64,000 bases of DNA, taken from the NCBI GenBank assembly GCA_002839375.1, contig PGXY01000001.1:372001-436000 (forward strand). Reading direction: 5' to 3'. The position numbers and the translations under genes were made by a program. The notes below the pieces were generated by a model. The model ran no database searches and was not told the origin of the DNA. It worked only from the letters and a program-made list of their open reading frames with translations. Position 1 is the first letter of the stretch. Each line of letters begins with the position of its first letter. Origin of the DNA: Spirochaetae bacterium HGW-Spirochaetae-1. GTDB taxonomy: Bacteria; Spirochaetota; UBA4802; UBA5550. This document shows, in pieces, positions 36,429 to 44,850 of the stretch.

Positions 36429-37202
36429 ATGCAGATTGAAAAAAAATCCCATGCCCTGTATAAGGGGAGAGTCGTTGTTGTGATTGCTGCCCTGATCATT
36501 GCTGCCTTGCCTTCCTGTAAAAAAGACAATGCGGCAATTCTCCTGGAACAGAAAGAGCAAGCCGGTGAGGCCCGAATCAACGTGGAACTGCACAGGCTTG
36601 AGAAGGAATTGTCGACGGCGGCGGAGCCCGGTGAGAAATGCCGTCTCCTGGAAAAGATTGCCGGGATTCATTTTCGAAAGGGTGATGTTGCTTCCGCCAT
36701 GGATGCGGCGCGATCGGGACTGAAAATAAATGATAACAATAGTGTATTGCATTTCGTTATGGGGAAATCATATCTCGCGTCCTGCCGATACCGCGAGGCC
36801 GAGATGGAGCTGCGGAAAGCCCTGGACATGGACCCGGCTCTGGACAAGGCGCACTTTGAACTGGGGAACTGCCTGTACCTGAAAGGTGATTTGAATGGAG
36901 CGGTCCGCGAATATGGCACCTGCCTTGCCGGCGATACGGCACACGGCGAGGCCTTCAATAATCTGGGCATCATGTATGTACGCCTGGGAAAATTCAGGGA
37001 AGCCGAAACCATGTTTGAAAACGCCATCGCGGCCCGTAACCCCTTCCCGCGGGCCCGCAAAAACCTGGCCATCCTCTATGAAAAAAATCTGAAGAACAGG
37101 GTAAAGGCCCTTGAACAGTACCGCCTGTACCGCGACACGCTTTCCGATGAATATGAGCGCCGTATAATATCCCTGTGGATGTCGGACCTGGGAGGCCGGT
37201 AG
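36429..37202 (+). CDS. TPR-repeat lipoprotein
   Basis: A 257-residue protein with a signal peptide and lipobox ALPSC, then a charged stretch and about four tetratricopeptide repeats from residue 75 to 225 (HFVMGKSYLASCRYREAEMELRKALDMDP, AHFELGNCLYLKGDLNGAVREY, AFNNLGIMYVRLGKFREAETMFENAI). TPRs bind proteins; here probably on the periplasmic face of a membrane. Its stop touches the start of the PEGA gene with no gap, so the two are co-translated. Confidence 0.85.
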   Translation: MQIEKKSHALYKGRVVVVIAALIIAALPSCKKDNAAILLEQKEQAGEARINVELHRLEKELSTAAEPGEKCRLLEKIAGIHFRKGDVASAMDAARSGLKINDNNSVLHFVMGKSYLASCRYREAEMELRKALDMDPALDKAHFELGNCLYLKGDLNGAVREYGTCLAGDTAHGEAFNNLGIMYVRLGKFREAETMFENAIAARNPFPRARKNLAILYEKNLKNRVKALEQYRLYRDTLSDEYERRIISLWMSDLGGR

Positions 37203-38444
37203 ATGAAAAAAATTGCAGCGGCGGTTTTGCTGCTCGTCATGGGCGCTGTTTTTCATGGATGGACCGAGGCACCGAAACATGGTATAGCCGTGGCTCCCTT
37301 TGACAATCCTTTCTGTGAAGCCGTTGAAAAGCAGTGTGTCAGCTTTGCCGCCACCCTGGAAAAAAAATTTCCTTTAATAGACATCTTCAGCCTCAGGAAG
37401 GCCGGTGCCGTGGTGGATTATCTGAAAAACCTGGCCCTTATGCAGGCCGGTATCCTCTCCGATAGAAGCCTGGCTTCGGATATGAAAAATCTGAGCATCG
37501 AATACATAACCGTGGGCACTATTTCGGTTTTTGACGGCAGGTACGAGGTCGATGAAAGAGTTGTGAATATTGATACCTGGGAGGTCGTTCAGACCTGCGG
37601 GGTTTCAACCGACAGCATGGATTATGCCGTTGAGGCCATATGTTACGATATGAAAGAAGCTTTGCGGGGCCCCCTGACGGGAAAGGGAGGATCGACAAGG
37701 CCCGTACTGTCGATTCGACGCTTTACCGGCCAGGGCGGAGCCGGCGAAGGGAGCGCCTACGGCGACGCCATGGCGGAGATGATCAATACGGGCCTGGGCA
37801 GGGTCGGTGATATCGCCCTTATTGAGCGCAAATTTTCCGGGGCCCTGGTCATGGAAAAAGAACTTGAAATGGCCGGCATTGTCGAACACGGGAAGGTCCT
37901 TTCAGCATTCCGGGACAGGGGAATCGGGTACTCCGTTTCAGGTGAGATCCGCATCTTTCCCGATGTGATCTGCGTAACCTACAGGGTCAACAACACGAAC
38001 TGCGGCGCCCCTGTGTCCATGGGGTATCATGAAATAGCGACAAGCAGGGCCTTCCGGCCCCTGGCTGAACGAATAACAGACGATATACGCAATATACTGG
38101 TGAAGAAGATGGGTACCCTGTCCCTGGATATACTGCCCGCCGACGCCCGGGTCTATGTAGATAATGTACTGTATGATTTTCGGGATTCATTTCCTCTCGA
38201 GGCAGGGAGTCATGTCCTCGCGATAGAGCGCGATGGATACGAGAATGTGGAGGAGCGCATATCCATCACGGCCGGAAACGTTGAGAGCCGTCAGTTCAGG
38301 CTGAAGCGGGACGGGCAGGGGAAAGACTCTCCGGGCAGGAGCGGATTCGGAAACGGTAAAACTGAATGGGAAAGGCGGGTCTGGGGAGAGTACGAAAAAC
38401 GGAAGGATGTCGGGAAACCTTCCGGCAACGGGCGCGTTCTCTGA
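37203..38444 (+). CDS. CsgG-like plus PEGA-domain envelope protein
   Basis: A 413-residue exported protein (signal AVLLLVMGAVFHGWTEA). Two CsgG-like alpha/beta regions seem present (HGIAVAPFDNPFCEAVEK... at about 25-145; DAMAEMINTGLGRVGDIALIERKFSGALV... at about 180-295), then a PEGA domain (about 303-370: LSLDILPADARVYVDNVLY, SHVLAIERDGYENVEERISI) and a Gly/Lys-rich tail. PEGA domains are surface or wall-associated beta domains. It follows the TPR lipoprotein without a gap. Confidence 0.7.
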   Translation: MKKIAAAVLLLVMGAVFHGWTEAPKHGIAVAPFDNPFCEAVEKQCVSFAATLEKKFPLIDIFSLRKAGAVVDYLKNLALMQAGILSDRSLASDMKNLSIEYITVGTISVFDGRYEVDERVVNIDTWEVVQTCGVSTDSMDYAVEAICYDMKEALRGPLTGKGGSTRPVLSIRRFTGQGGAGEGSAYGDAMAEMINTGLGRVGDIALIERKFSGALVMEKELEMAGIVEHGKVLSAFRDRGIGYSVSGEIRIFPDVICVTYRVNNTNCGAPVSMGYHEIATSRAFRPLAERITDDIRNILVKKMGTLSLDILPADARVYVDNVLYDFRDSFPLEAGSHVLAIERDGYENVEERISITAGNVESRQFRLKRDGQGKDSPGRSGFGNGKTEWERRVWGEYEKRKDVGKPSGNGRVL

Positions 38445-38611
38445 CCGGGGGAAGGTATATCGGCAATTACTGTCGAAGGCTTGTAGTTGTATCGCAATCA
38501 GCCAGGAAAGGATTTCCAACGGTGATTCATGCATGTGTTGCCTGGTAGCTGTCACGAAAGAGGAAATAACAGGCAGAGGATGATTCAAAATAAAGAATAC
38601 GGGGAGGAGTT

Positions 38612-39289
38612 ATGAAGTGTCCTATGCGTAAAAGTGTATTATTACTGGTGCTTATGGCGATAACAGCGGGAATCACGGGCTGCAGTCATGCCGGACATAC
38701 GAATAAGTTTTCAATTGTAGACGGTACTGCAAAGATAAAAGAGGGAACCATTGCGGTCATCGCCGGTTCCGGTGATGAAAAGGACATCAAGCTGGCAAGG
38801 GAAATTACACGGTTGTTGAAAGAGAGAACGGCCTTTAAAGTCATGGAGCAGAAGGAGATAGAGGAAAGGATACCGCTCTATCCCGGTTACTTCATTGAAA
38901 AGCAGGGCGTTGAAACAGATAACTGGTCCATCAGCGGCAATTACCTTTCGGAAAACAACCAGGCAGCTGTCAATAAAATCCAGGAATCATTGAAGACGCA
39001 GTATGTGATAGTCGTGTGGACTGAACGATTGGGATTTGTCGTAGGAACGGGATGTTCATTCACGGCGCCCTTTGGTCTTATGGGAGGTGATTTTTTCCGC
39101 ATAATGATTCCCGTGAGGCTCGTTGCCTATCCGCAGAAGAAGGTTGTTGCCCACTGCAATACCGTTTATGAGAGCTATTATTCCCAGTTCAGGCCCTTTA
39201 ACAGTTCCATTGACAAGCTCCTGGTTTCCGCAGCCGAGGAAACGGTAAAAAATTTTCAGGCGGTCCTGGAAACGGGACAGGCCAAATAA
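38612..39289 (+). CDS. Lipoprotein, CsgG-like, tandem copy 1
   Basis: A 225-residue protein with lipobox GITGC. The N-terminal mature part EGTIAVIAGSGDEKDIKLAREITRLLKERTAFKVMEQKEIEERI has the strand-helix-strand pattern of CsgG-like domains and aligns with the next gene (GSIAVISGLNHEANLS...FKVLSQKDIAGAL). GGGGAGGAG before the ATG is a strong ribosome site. Role unknown; probably an outer-membrane-associated lipoprotein working with its paralogue. Confidence 0.75.
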   Translation: MKCPMRKSVLLLVLMAITAGITGCSHAGHTNKFSIVDGTAKIKEGTIAVIAGSGDEKDIKLAREITRLLKERTAFKVMEQKEIEERIPLYPGYFIEKQGVETDNWSISGNYLSENNQAAVNKIQESLKTQYVIVVWTERLGFVVGTGCSFTAPFGLMGGDFFRIMIPVRLVAYPQKKVVAHCNTVYESYYSQFRPFNSSIDKLLVSAAEETVKNFQAVLETGQAK

Positions 39290-39306
39290 TAAATAAGGAG
39301 AGAACC

Positions 39307-39921
39307 ATGTATCGATATAGATTACATATAGTACTGACAGTACTGCTGCTGGTTTCATTAACATCCTGTATGAAGACCTTTACTTTGAAGGAAAAGGACA
39401 TGAAGCTCGAAGGAGGCTCCATTGCTGTTATCTCGGGACTCAACCACGAGGCGAATCTGTCTATGGCCATTTTGGTCACTGATGAACTGCAGAAAAATTC
39501 CCGCTTCAAGGTTTTGAGCCAGAAGGATATCGCCGGTGCTCTTCCCTATTATCCCGTGCGCATACAGGGGCCCTGGACCAGGGCTTATGTGCAAATTGAT
39601 GAGGACTACACGCAGACCGATATCGAGAAAATAAAAAAAATGCAGAAAAGGCTGGGCGTGAAGTATATCTATGTGCTGTGGATGCCGGCCAGCATCAGCT
39701 GGGGCGGTAGCGGCAGCGATGTGGATGAGCTTCACGCTATTTCACAACTCTTTATGTTTCCCGGGGGGAAGGAAATCGGCAATGGCGAGTTTGTCATGAG
39801 ACTGTTCACGGGAGGCCTGGTAATTGGCCAGAGCGCAAAGTCCAAAAAGGAACTCATGGAACAGTTTGCACAAAAAATATCGACAGACATCGTGACGCAG
39901 ATGAATATGCAGAAAAAATAG
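39307..39921 (+). CDS. Lipoprotein, CsgG-like, tandem copy 2
   Basis: A 204-residue lipoprotein (lipobox SLTSC), paralogue of the gene 17 bases upstream: both share the (G/S)IAVI(A/S)G start, the FKV(M/L)(E/S)QK(E/D)I block, a Y-P motif, and a central strand YVIVVWTE / YIYVLWMP. AAGGAGAG precedes the ATG. Tandem duplication of a small envelope lipoprotein; no known function. Confidence 0.75.
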   Translation: MYRYRLHIVLTVLLLVSLTSCMKTFTLKEKDMKLEGGSIAVISGLNHEANLSMAILVTDELQKNSRFKVLSQKDIAGALPYYPVRIQGPWTRAYVQIDEDYTQTDIEKIKKMQKRLGVKYIYVLWMPASISWGGSGSDVDELHAISQLFMFPGGKEIGNGEFVMRLFTGGLVIGQSAKSKKELMEQFAQKISTDIVTQMNMQKK

Positions 39922-39945
39922 AGGTTACAGCACAGGCAGGGTAAA

Positions 39946-40695
39946 TCAAAATTTCACGCCGATGGTAAAGTAGGGAATGCCCAGAGGCGTATACTTCCAT
40001 GTCTCCCGGAGATATTCTTTGAAGGCCGGGAAGCAGAACCCGAAGTCGCCAAATACTGTTTCCCCCGCAACGCGCAGGCCGTACAGGATAAACCAGTATT
40101 TTCCCGTCATATCGGCACTGCCTGCAGTGCCGATTACCGTTGCAGCTTCAGCCAGGAAGGACCAGGTGCCGTTGATGGAATAGCGATATCCCGCATTCGG
40201 TATTATCAAAGCGCCGTTGCTAAAATCGAGACCATAATCTTTTTCGTGCAGTGCCACCGCGGCTATGGTGGTGTTGATATTAAAGAGATGACGGCCATAG
40301 GTTCCCGTGGCTGCAAGGTGTCCGCCGGCCATGAATAAATAATACTGTTCGGGATTGTCGATATAGGGGCCGATGATGCCCGTGATGGCACCGCCGCCCA
40401 CGGACCAGTGTTCGCTGATCCGGGTGTTCAGGGTTATATGGGGAAAGGCGCCGATAACGTAAAAGGGGAGGTTCACATAAGCCCCGGCCGTCAGGTTTTC
40501 ATTAAAGCTGTACTGTATGTCCCAGAGCCCGGCCGCGTATCCCGTTGCGCTCAGTTCACCCTTGTCGGGACTCAGGGCCGTGGAACTGAAGATGATACGG
40601 TCACGGGTATTGGTGACGATTTCTGCGGCAACGCCGTGGAACTCCATGACTGCGGTCAGCATCACCGGCAAAATGAGGTATAATCCCTTTCCCAT
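39946..40695 (-). CDS. Predicted small outer-membrane beta-barrel protein
   Basis: A 249-residue protein with a signal peptide (LYLILPVMLTAVMEFHGVAA) and a run of amphipathic strands, aromatic-rich, ending in the barrel-type terminus YFTIGVKF. The pattern suggests a 10-12-stranded barrel. Family not recognised. It converges on the CsgG-like lipoproteins and diverges from the importer operon. Confidence 0.65.
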   Translation of the reverse strand: MGKGLYLILPVMLTAVMEFHGVAAEIVTNTRDRIIFSSTALSPDKGELSATGYAAGLWDIQYSFNENLTAGAYVNLPFYVIGAFPHITLNTRISEHWSVGGGAITGIIGPYIDNPEQYYLFMAGGHLAATGTYGRHLFNINTTIAAVALHEKDYGLDFSNGALIIPNAGYRYSINGTWSFLAEAATVIGTAGSADMTGKYWFILYGLRVAGETVFGDFGFCFPAFKEYLRETWKYTPLGIPYFTIGVKF

Positions 40696-40828
40696 GAGCC
40701 ATTCTCCCTTTTAAATTAAATTCAGCACACAGTAATAGAAGGGAATCTGTTTCTGTCAAGTTTTAAAGCTCTATTATGGAACAAATATAGTAAATTAGGG
40801 AAATATGGATTACAGTATCTTACAAAAA

Positions 40829-40857
40829 CTTACAAATTGTATCTTCACTTGTATATT
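40829..40857 (+). promoter_or_regulatory. Possible promoter of the importer operon with direct repeats
   Basis: CTTACA (40829-40834) and TATATT (40852-40857) have 17-base spacing, 112 bases before the ATPase start. CTTACAAA occurs twice, at 40819-40826 and 40829-40836, one helical turn apart at the -35 position, as an activator or metal-sensing regulator might require. No cobalamin riboswitch elements were seen in this leader. Confidence 0.3.
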
Positions 40858-40968
40858 TCATTTGACAATATAACTTTAGCTCATGAATTGAAAGGATAGA
40901 TGAAACCAGGGAAACAGGATATGTTTTTCTGAAGTTATGCTATCATCATTATCAATCCGTGAGGTCTC

Positions 40969-41760
40969 ATGAATGTGGACTGCCGTTTATCGGTGCAGGA
41001 TCTCAGCTTTTCCTATGGCAGCACCTCTATTCTGAAGGGAATTTCCTTTGAAACGGGCGGGGGAAGCCTCTGTGCTCTTCTGGGGCCCAATGGTTCAGGG
41101 AAGACCACCCTTCTTAAGTGTATCTGCGGCATTCTGACGATGGGAAGCGGCGCCGTTGCCATAGGCGGCGAGAATACGGCCGTCATGAACCGCAGCAGAA
41201 GATCGGCCGTGATCGCCATGGTCCCCCAGCAGGTCCATGTGCTCTTTCCCTATACGGTGCTCCAGATGATTCTCATGGCCCGTGTAGGCCAGTACGGCAG
41301 AATGTGGACCCCGGGCACGCGCGACCACGCTGAGGCGATGCGGATCCTTGCGGAGGTTAATATCCCCCATCTGGGGCATCGGGTCTTTAATGAACTGAGC
41401 GGCGGTGAGCAGCAGATGGTGCTCCTGGCCAGGGCCCTGTATCAGGAGCCTCGCGTCCTCCTTCTTGACGAGCCCACCTCGCACCTTGATTTCAGGAATC
41501 AGTATGCCGTCATGGATCGTATCGCCGGTATTACCAGGGAGAAGGGGATTATATCGCTCATATCCATGCACGATCCGAACCTGGCGGCGCGATACTGCCG
41601 GCGCATGATTCTGCTCCGGTCGGGATCGGTTGTGGGGCAGGGGGGCCGCGAGGATGTTTTCAATGCCGAATTTCTGGGAAGACTCTACGGACTTTCCCTT
41701 ACTATCGAAAGAACAACGGGCGGTCACAGGATCGTTTTTCCCATGGAGGAGACGATGTGA
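40969..41760 (+). CDS. FecE/BtuD-type ABC transporter ATPase
   Basis: A 263-residue ATPase: Walker A GPNGSGKTTLL (about residue 40), signature LSGGEQQMVLLARAL, Walker B VLLLDEPTSHLD, and H-loop SMHDPN. The sequence group serves iron-siderophore, haem and cobalamin importers. It overlaps the binding-protein gene (GTGA) and is the first of six tightly coupled genes. Confidence 0.93.
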   Translation: MNVDCRLSVQDLSFSYGSTSILKGISFETGGGSLCALLGPNGSGKTTLLKCICGILTMGSGAVAIGGENTAVMNRSRRSAVIAMVPQQVHVLFPYTVLQMILMARVGQYGRMWTPGTRDHAEAMRILAEVNIPHLGHRVFNELSGGEQQMVLLARALYQEPRVLLLDEPTSHLDFRNQYAVMDRIAGITREKGIISLISMHDPNLAARYCRRMILLRSGSVVGQGGREDVFNAEFLGRLYGLSLTIERTTGGHRIVFPMEETM

Positions 41761-42788
41761 AAAAAATAACGGTATTCTTGTGCTGGTTCCTGTTAATGTT
41801 CTTTTTTACGGCATGCGGATATTCCGATAGAGGAGATGCCGGCAGGGGCCGCACCGTGATTGACGACCTGGGACATGAGGTGCGGCTTCCCGGGAAAATC
41901 GACCGCATCGCCACCAACTACGGCATTGCCGCCCACATGGTCATCGCTCTGGGAGCGGGCCATCGCCTTGTTGCCCTGGACACCTATTCCCGGGACAACA
42001 GTTTTTACCATGAGGTCGTTCCGGCCATAAAGGAGCTGCCACAGGCAGGCCTCCCTTTTGACGCAGACCCGGAGATAATCCTGAAAAGCAGACCCGATAT
42101 CGTTCTCACCATGGGAAGAATGGGTGACGGCGGACTCCGTCTCTCCCGGTACGGCATAACGGCTTACGCGGTAAAGGCCGAGACCATTGAGTCTCTTCCC
42201 GAATCCATGCTGAGGCTCGGCTCTGTCCTGGGATGCGGGGAGAAGGCCAGCCGGTTTTCCCGTTACTACAATGATAAGATTAAAATGATCCGACGACGTC
42301 TCAAGGGAATAGCTGAAAAGGAGCGCCCCCTGGTGTATCTCACGGGCCCCATGGGTCTTTTTTCCACCTGTTCGGGCGAGATGATGCAGCACCATATTAT
42401 TGAACTGTGTGGCGGGAGAAACGCCGGTGGAGCCCTGCGGGGGATGGGCAGCGGTCATGGATGGACCAGTGTTTCCATGGAGCTGGTCATAGCATGGAAT
42501 CCCGGGGTAATCCTCATTATAAAGCTGTCCCCCGTAAGGGTGAAGGAGGTGACGGCTCAGCCCGAGCTTGCCGGTGTGGATGCCGTGAAACATAAACGGG
42601 TATACGAGTACCCGAGCCGGCTCTATCCCTGGGATTATCCGTCGCCGCAAACCATACTGGGCATGCTGTGGCTGGCGAAAAAACTGCATCCCCGGCTTTT
42701 TGACGACATCAATGTTCAGCGGGAAGCCGATGACTTTTTTACCGTTTTTTACGGTAAGAGTTTTTCTGCCATGGGGGGAAGTCTGTGA
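41757..42788 (+). CDS. Metal-chelate/cobalamin-type substrate-binding lipoprotein
   Basis: A 343-residue class III binding protein (Peripla_BP_2): lipobox FFTAC, then two lobes, with DDLGHEVRLPGKIDRIATN and DPEIILKSRPDIVLTMG at the usual places. The start is GTG 41757, overlapping the ATPase stop as GTGA and preceded by GGAGGAG. Substrate not predictable: iron-siderophore, haem, cobalamin or another metal chelate all fit. Confidence 0.88.
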   Translation: MKKITVFLCWFLLMFFFTACGYSDRGDAGRGRTVIDDLGHEVRLPGKIDRIATNYGIAAHMVIALGAGHRLVALDTYSRDNSFYHEVVPAIKELPQAGLPFDADPEIILKSRPDIVLTMGRMGDGGLRLSRYGITAYAVKAETIESLPESMLRLGSVLGCGEKASRFSRYYNDKIKMIRRRLKGIAEKERPLVYLTGPMGLFSTCSGEMMQHHIIELCGGRNAGGALRGMGSGHGWTSVSMELVIAWNPGVILIIKLSPVRVKEVTAQPELAGVDAVKHKRVYEYPSRLYPWDYPSPQTILGMLWLAKKLHPRLFDDINVQREADDFFTVFYGKSFSAMGGSL

Positions 42789-43825
42789 CGGCAATACGCG
42801 GCAGCCGGTTCCGTCGGGAGTTCCTGGTATTCACCGGTTCCATTATTCTTCTCGGAGCTGCGGTGATAACAGCGCTCGTCGTGGGGCGGTATCGCGTAGA
42901 GGCCGGGACTCTTCTGGACCTTGTGCGCATGGCCTTTTCGGGAGAGGCTATTCCTGAATATCTGGAAACACCGCTTCTCGTCATCCGTTCGGTTCGTATG
43001 CCCCGCATTATCATGGCCGTCATCGTAGGGGCTTCCCTCTCGGTTTCCGGGGCCGTGTTTCAGGGCATATTCAGAAATCCCCTGGTCTCACCTTCTATCC
43101 TGGGGGTTTCGGCCGGGGCCTCTTTCGGAGCCGCCCTGGCTATCATTCTGTGGAGGACGAATACGGTCAGCGTCGAGGTATCGGCCTTCATCTGGGCCCT
43201 CGCGGCTGTAACAGTGGCTTACCGCATAGGGCGGCGCGGGGGATCGTCGGTGACCACCCTGGTCCTGGCCGGGGTCATAGTCTCGGCTCTCTTCACCGCG
43301 GCGCTTTCCTTCATCAAATATACCGCCGATCCCTATGAGGAACTGCCGGCAATCGTGTTCTGGATCATGGGAGGGTTTACGGGGATACTCTGGAATGATG
43401 TCTTCCGGGTCCTGCCCCCCGCTGTTGCGGGGATAACGCTGCTTATTCTCTTTCGATGGCGCCTCAACGCCCTTTCTCTGGGTGATGAGGAGGCCACTGC
43501 CATGGGACTCAACGTACATCGGGAACGCGTCATTTATATTATCCTTGCTACACTCATTGTAGCCACGGCCATTTCGGCCTGCGGCGCCATCGGATGGGTG
43601 GGCCTGGTTGTTCCCCATATGGCGCGGCTCATCATGGGTCCCGACCATAATCAGGTCATTCCCTTTTCAGCGGTCCTGGGCGGCGTGTTCATGCTGGTTA
43701 TGGATACTATCGTGCGCGTTCTTCCCGGCGGAGAGATGCCCATCGGCATAATAACGTCCTTTCTCGGGGCGCCCTTTCTCACCTACCTGCTTCTGCGCAA
43801 GCAGGGCGGAGACTGGCAGATGTAA
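42785..43825 (+). CDS. FecCD-family ABC transporter permease
   Basis: A 346-residue permease with about ten membrane helices and the family blocks RMPRIIMAVIVGASLSVSGAVFQGIFRNPL near the N-terminus and GAIGWVGLVVPHMARLIMG near residue 275. One permease gene implies a homodimer, as in BtuC. Start GTG 42785 overlaps the binding-protein stop (GTGA). Confidence 0.93.
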   Translation: MTAIRGSRFRREFLVFTGSIILLGAAVITALVVGRYRVEAGTLLDLVRMAFSGEAIPEYLETPLLVIRSVRMPRIIMAVIVGASLSVSGAVFQGIFRNPLVSPSILGVSAGASFGAALAIILWRTNTVSVEVSAFIWALAAVTVAYRIGRRGGSSVTTLVLAGVIVSALFTAALSFIKYTADPYEELPAIVFWIMGGFTGILWNDVFRVLPPAVAGITLLILFRWRLNALSLGDEEATAMGLNVHRERVIYIILATLIVATAISACGAIGWVGLVVPHMARLIMGPDHNQVIPFSAVLGGVFMLVMDTIVRVLPGGEMPIGIITSFLGAPFLTYLLLRKQGGDWQM

Positions 43826-43839
43826 ACAAGGAGTATGAT

Positions 43840-44850
43840 ATGGAATGTACTTTCTGCGCATGGCAATGCGAAATTAAAGAAGGAGGCACCGGACAGTGCC
43901 GCATGTATACACTGGATAACGGTTCAATACGGGAACGCTTCCCGGATCGCTGGTCTTCTCTCATGGTAAGCCATATCGAGTCCGTACCCCTGTATCACTT
44001 CATGCCCGGGAGCCGCTGTCTCATCATCGGGTCGGCGGGGTGCAACCTGGACTGTCATTACTGTTCAAACGCCTTCATCGCCAGGGCAGATCCGGAAAAG
44101 GCCGTTCTCAGCACTGTCGACGGTGATACGGTGATCCGCCGTATGAAGCAGACGGGAAGCAGTTCCCTCGTGTTCGGCATCAATGAACCGGCCGTTTCCC
44201 TTCCCGGCTTTCTCCGCCTGGCCAGCCGCTGCCGCGACGAGGGTATCCCCGTGGGGTCGCTGACGAACGGTTTCCTCACCACCGAAAGCGCCGTGATGCT
44301 GGGAGAGGCATGCCAGGCGGTAAATATCAGCCTCAAGGGCTTCACTGATGATTTTTTCCGGCGCCATGCCGGAGGCGGGTCCGTGGAGCCCGTAAAGCGC
44401 AGTATAGAGATTCTGAGCAAAATGATCCACCTGGAAATAACAACTCCCGTGGTTCCCGGTGTTAATGACGGAGACCTGGAAAGGATGGCTGAGTTCATCG
44501 CCTCCTGCGGGCGCCATATCCCCTGGCATGTATTCCGGCTGCAGCCGGAGTACCGCATGACGGGTCATGCCGTGTCATCCGTGGAGGAACTGGCACGGCG
44601 CGTTGAATCGCTGCGGAAAGAGCTTCCCTTCATATATTTCGGAAATTTCGCCGGGTCGCAGTGGGTGAGCACGCGATGTCCTGACTGTGGTGAAACCGTC
44701 ATAGAAAGGATCAACCTGGGAGGCTGCGGTGCAAAAATGACTGGGCATGCATTGAAAGACAAGAACTGTGCTTCATGCGGGGCCTCCATAGCCTTCAGGG
44801 GCAACATAAATTTCTATACAGGAGAGGGGCAATGGACATCGGCATCATAG
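43840..44850 (+). CDS. Radical SAM protein related to the AmmeMemoRadiSam/PflA-like group
   Basis: A 336-residue enzyme. An N-terminal Cys cluster (CTFCAWQC ... GQC), then ESVPLYHFMPGSRCLIIGSAGCNLDCHYC with the SAM-cluster CxxxCxxC, as in PflA-like AmmeMemoRadiSam proteins. The C-terminus has two zinc-ribbon pairs (CPDCGE, CASCGAS), an unusual addition. It sits 14 bases after the permease and overlaps the next gene by 19 bases. Its substrate is unknown; modification or breakdown of the imported compound, or activation of the next protein, are possibilities. Confidence 0.85.
   Translation: MECTFCAWQCEIKEGGTGQCRMYTLDNGSIRERFPDRWSSLMVSHIESVPLYHFMPGSRCLIIGSAGCNLDCHYCSNAFIARADPEKAVLSTVDGDTVIRRMKQTGSSSLVFGINEPAVSLPGFLRLASRCRDEGIPVGSLTNGFLTTESAVMLGEACQAVNISLKGFTDDFFRRHAGGGSVEPVKRSIEILSKMIHLEITTPVVPGVNDGDLERMAEFIASCGRHIPWHVFRLQPEYRMTGHAVSSVEELARRVESLRKELPFIYFGNFAGSQWVSTRCPDCGETVIERINLGGCGAKMTGHALKDKNCASCGASIAFRGNINFYTGEGQWTSAS

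Noticed and set aside
36895-37092. Small + strand frames inside the TPR gene
   Set aside because: Out-of-frame shadows of a gene with clear TPR repeats.
38430-38440. TTCTCTGACCG at the end of the PEGA gene as an outlying repeat copy
   Set aside because: Matches only CTCTGACC; the flanking G/C bases of the motif are absent.
40696-40968. Possible cobalamin riboswitch ahead of the Btu/Fec-like operon
   Set aside because: No B12-box-like or other conserved riboswitch element could be recognised; only AT-rich promoter-like sequence is present.
41793-42794. 333-codon open frame on the - strand
   Set aside because: Lies fully opposite the binding-protein gene, which has a lipobox and family blocks.
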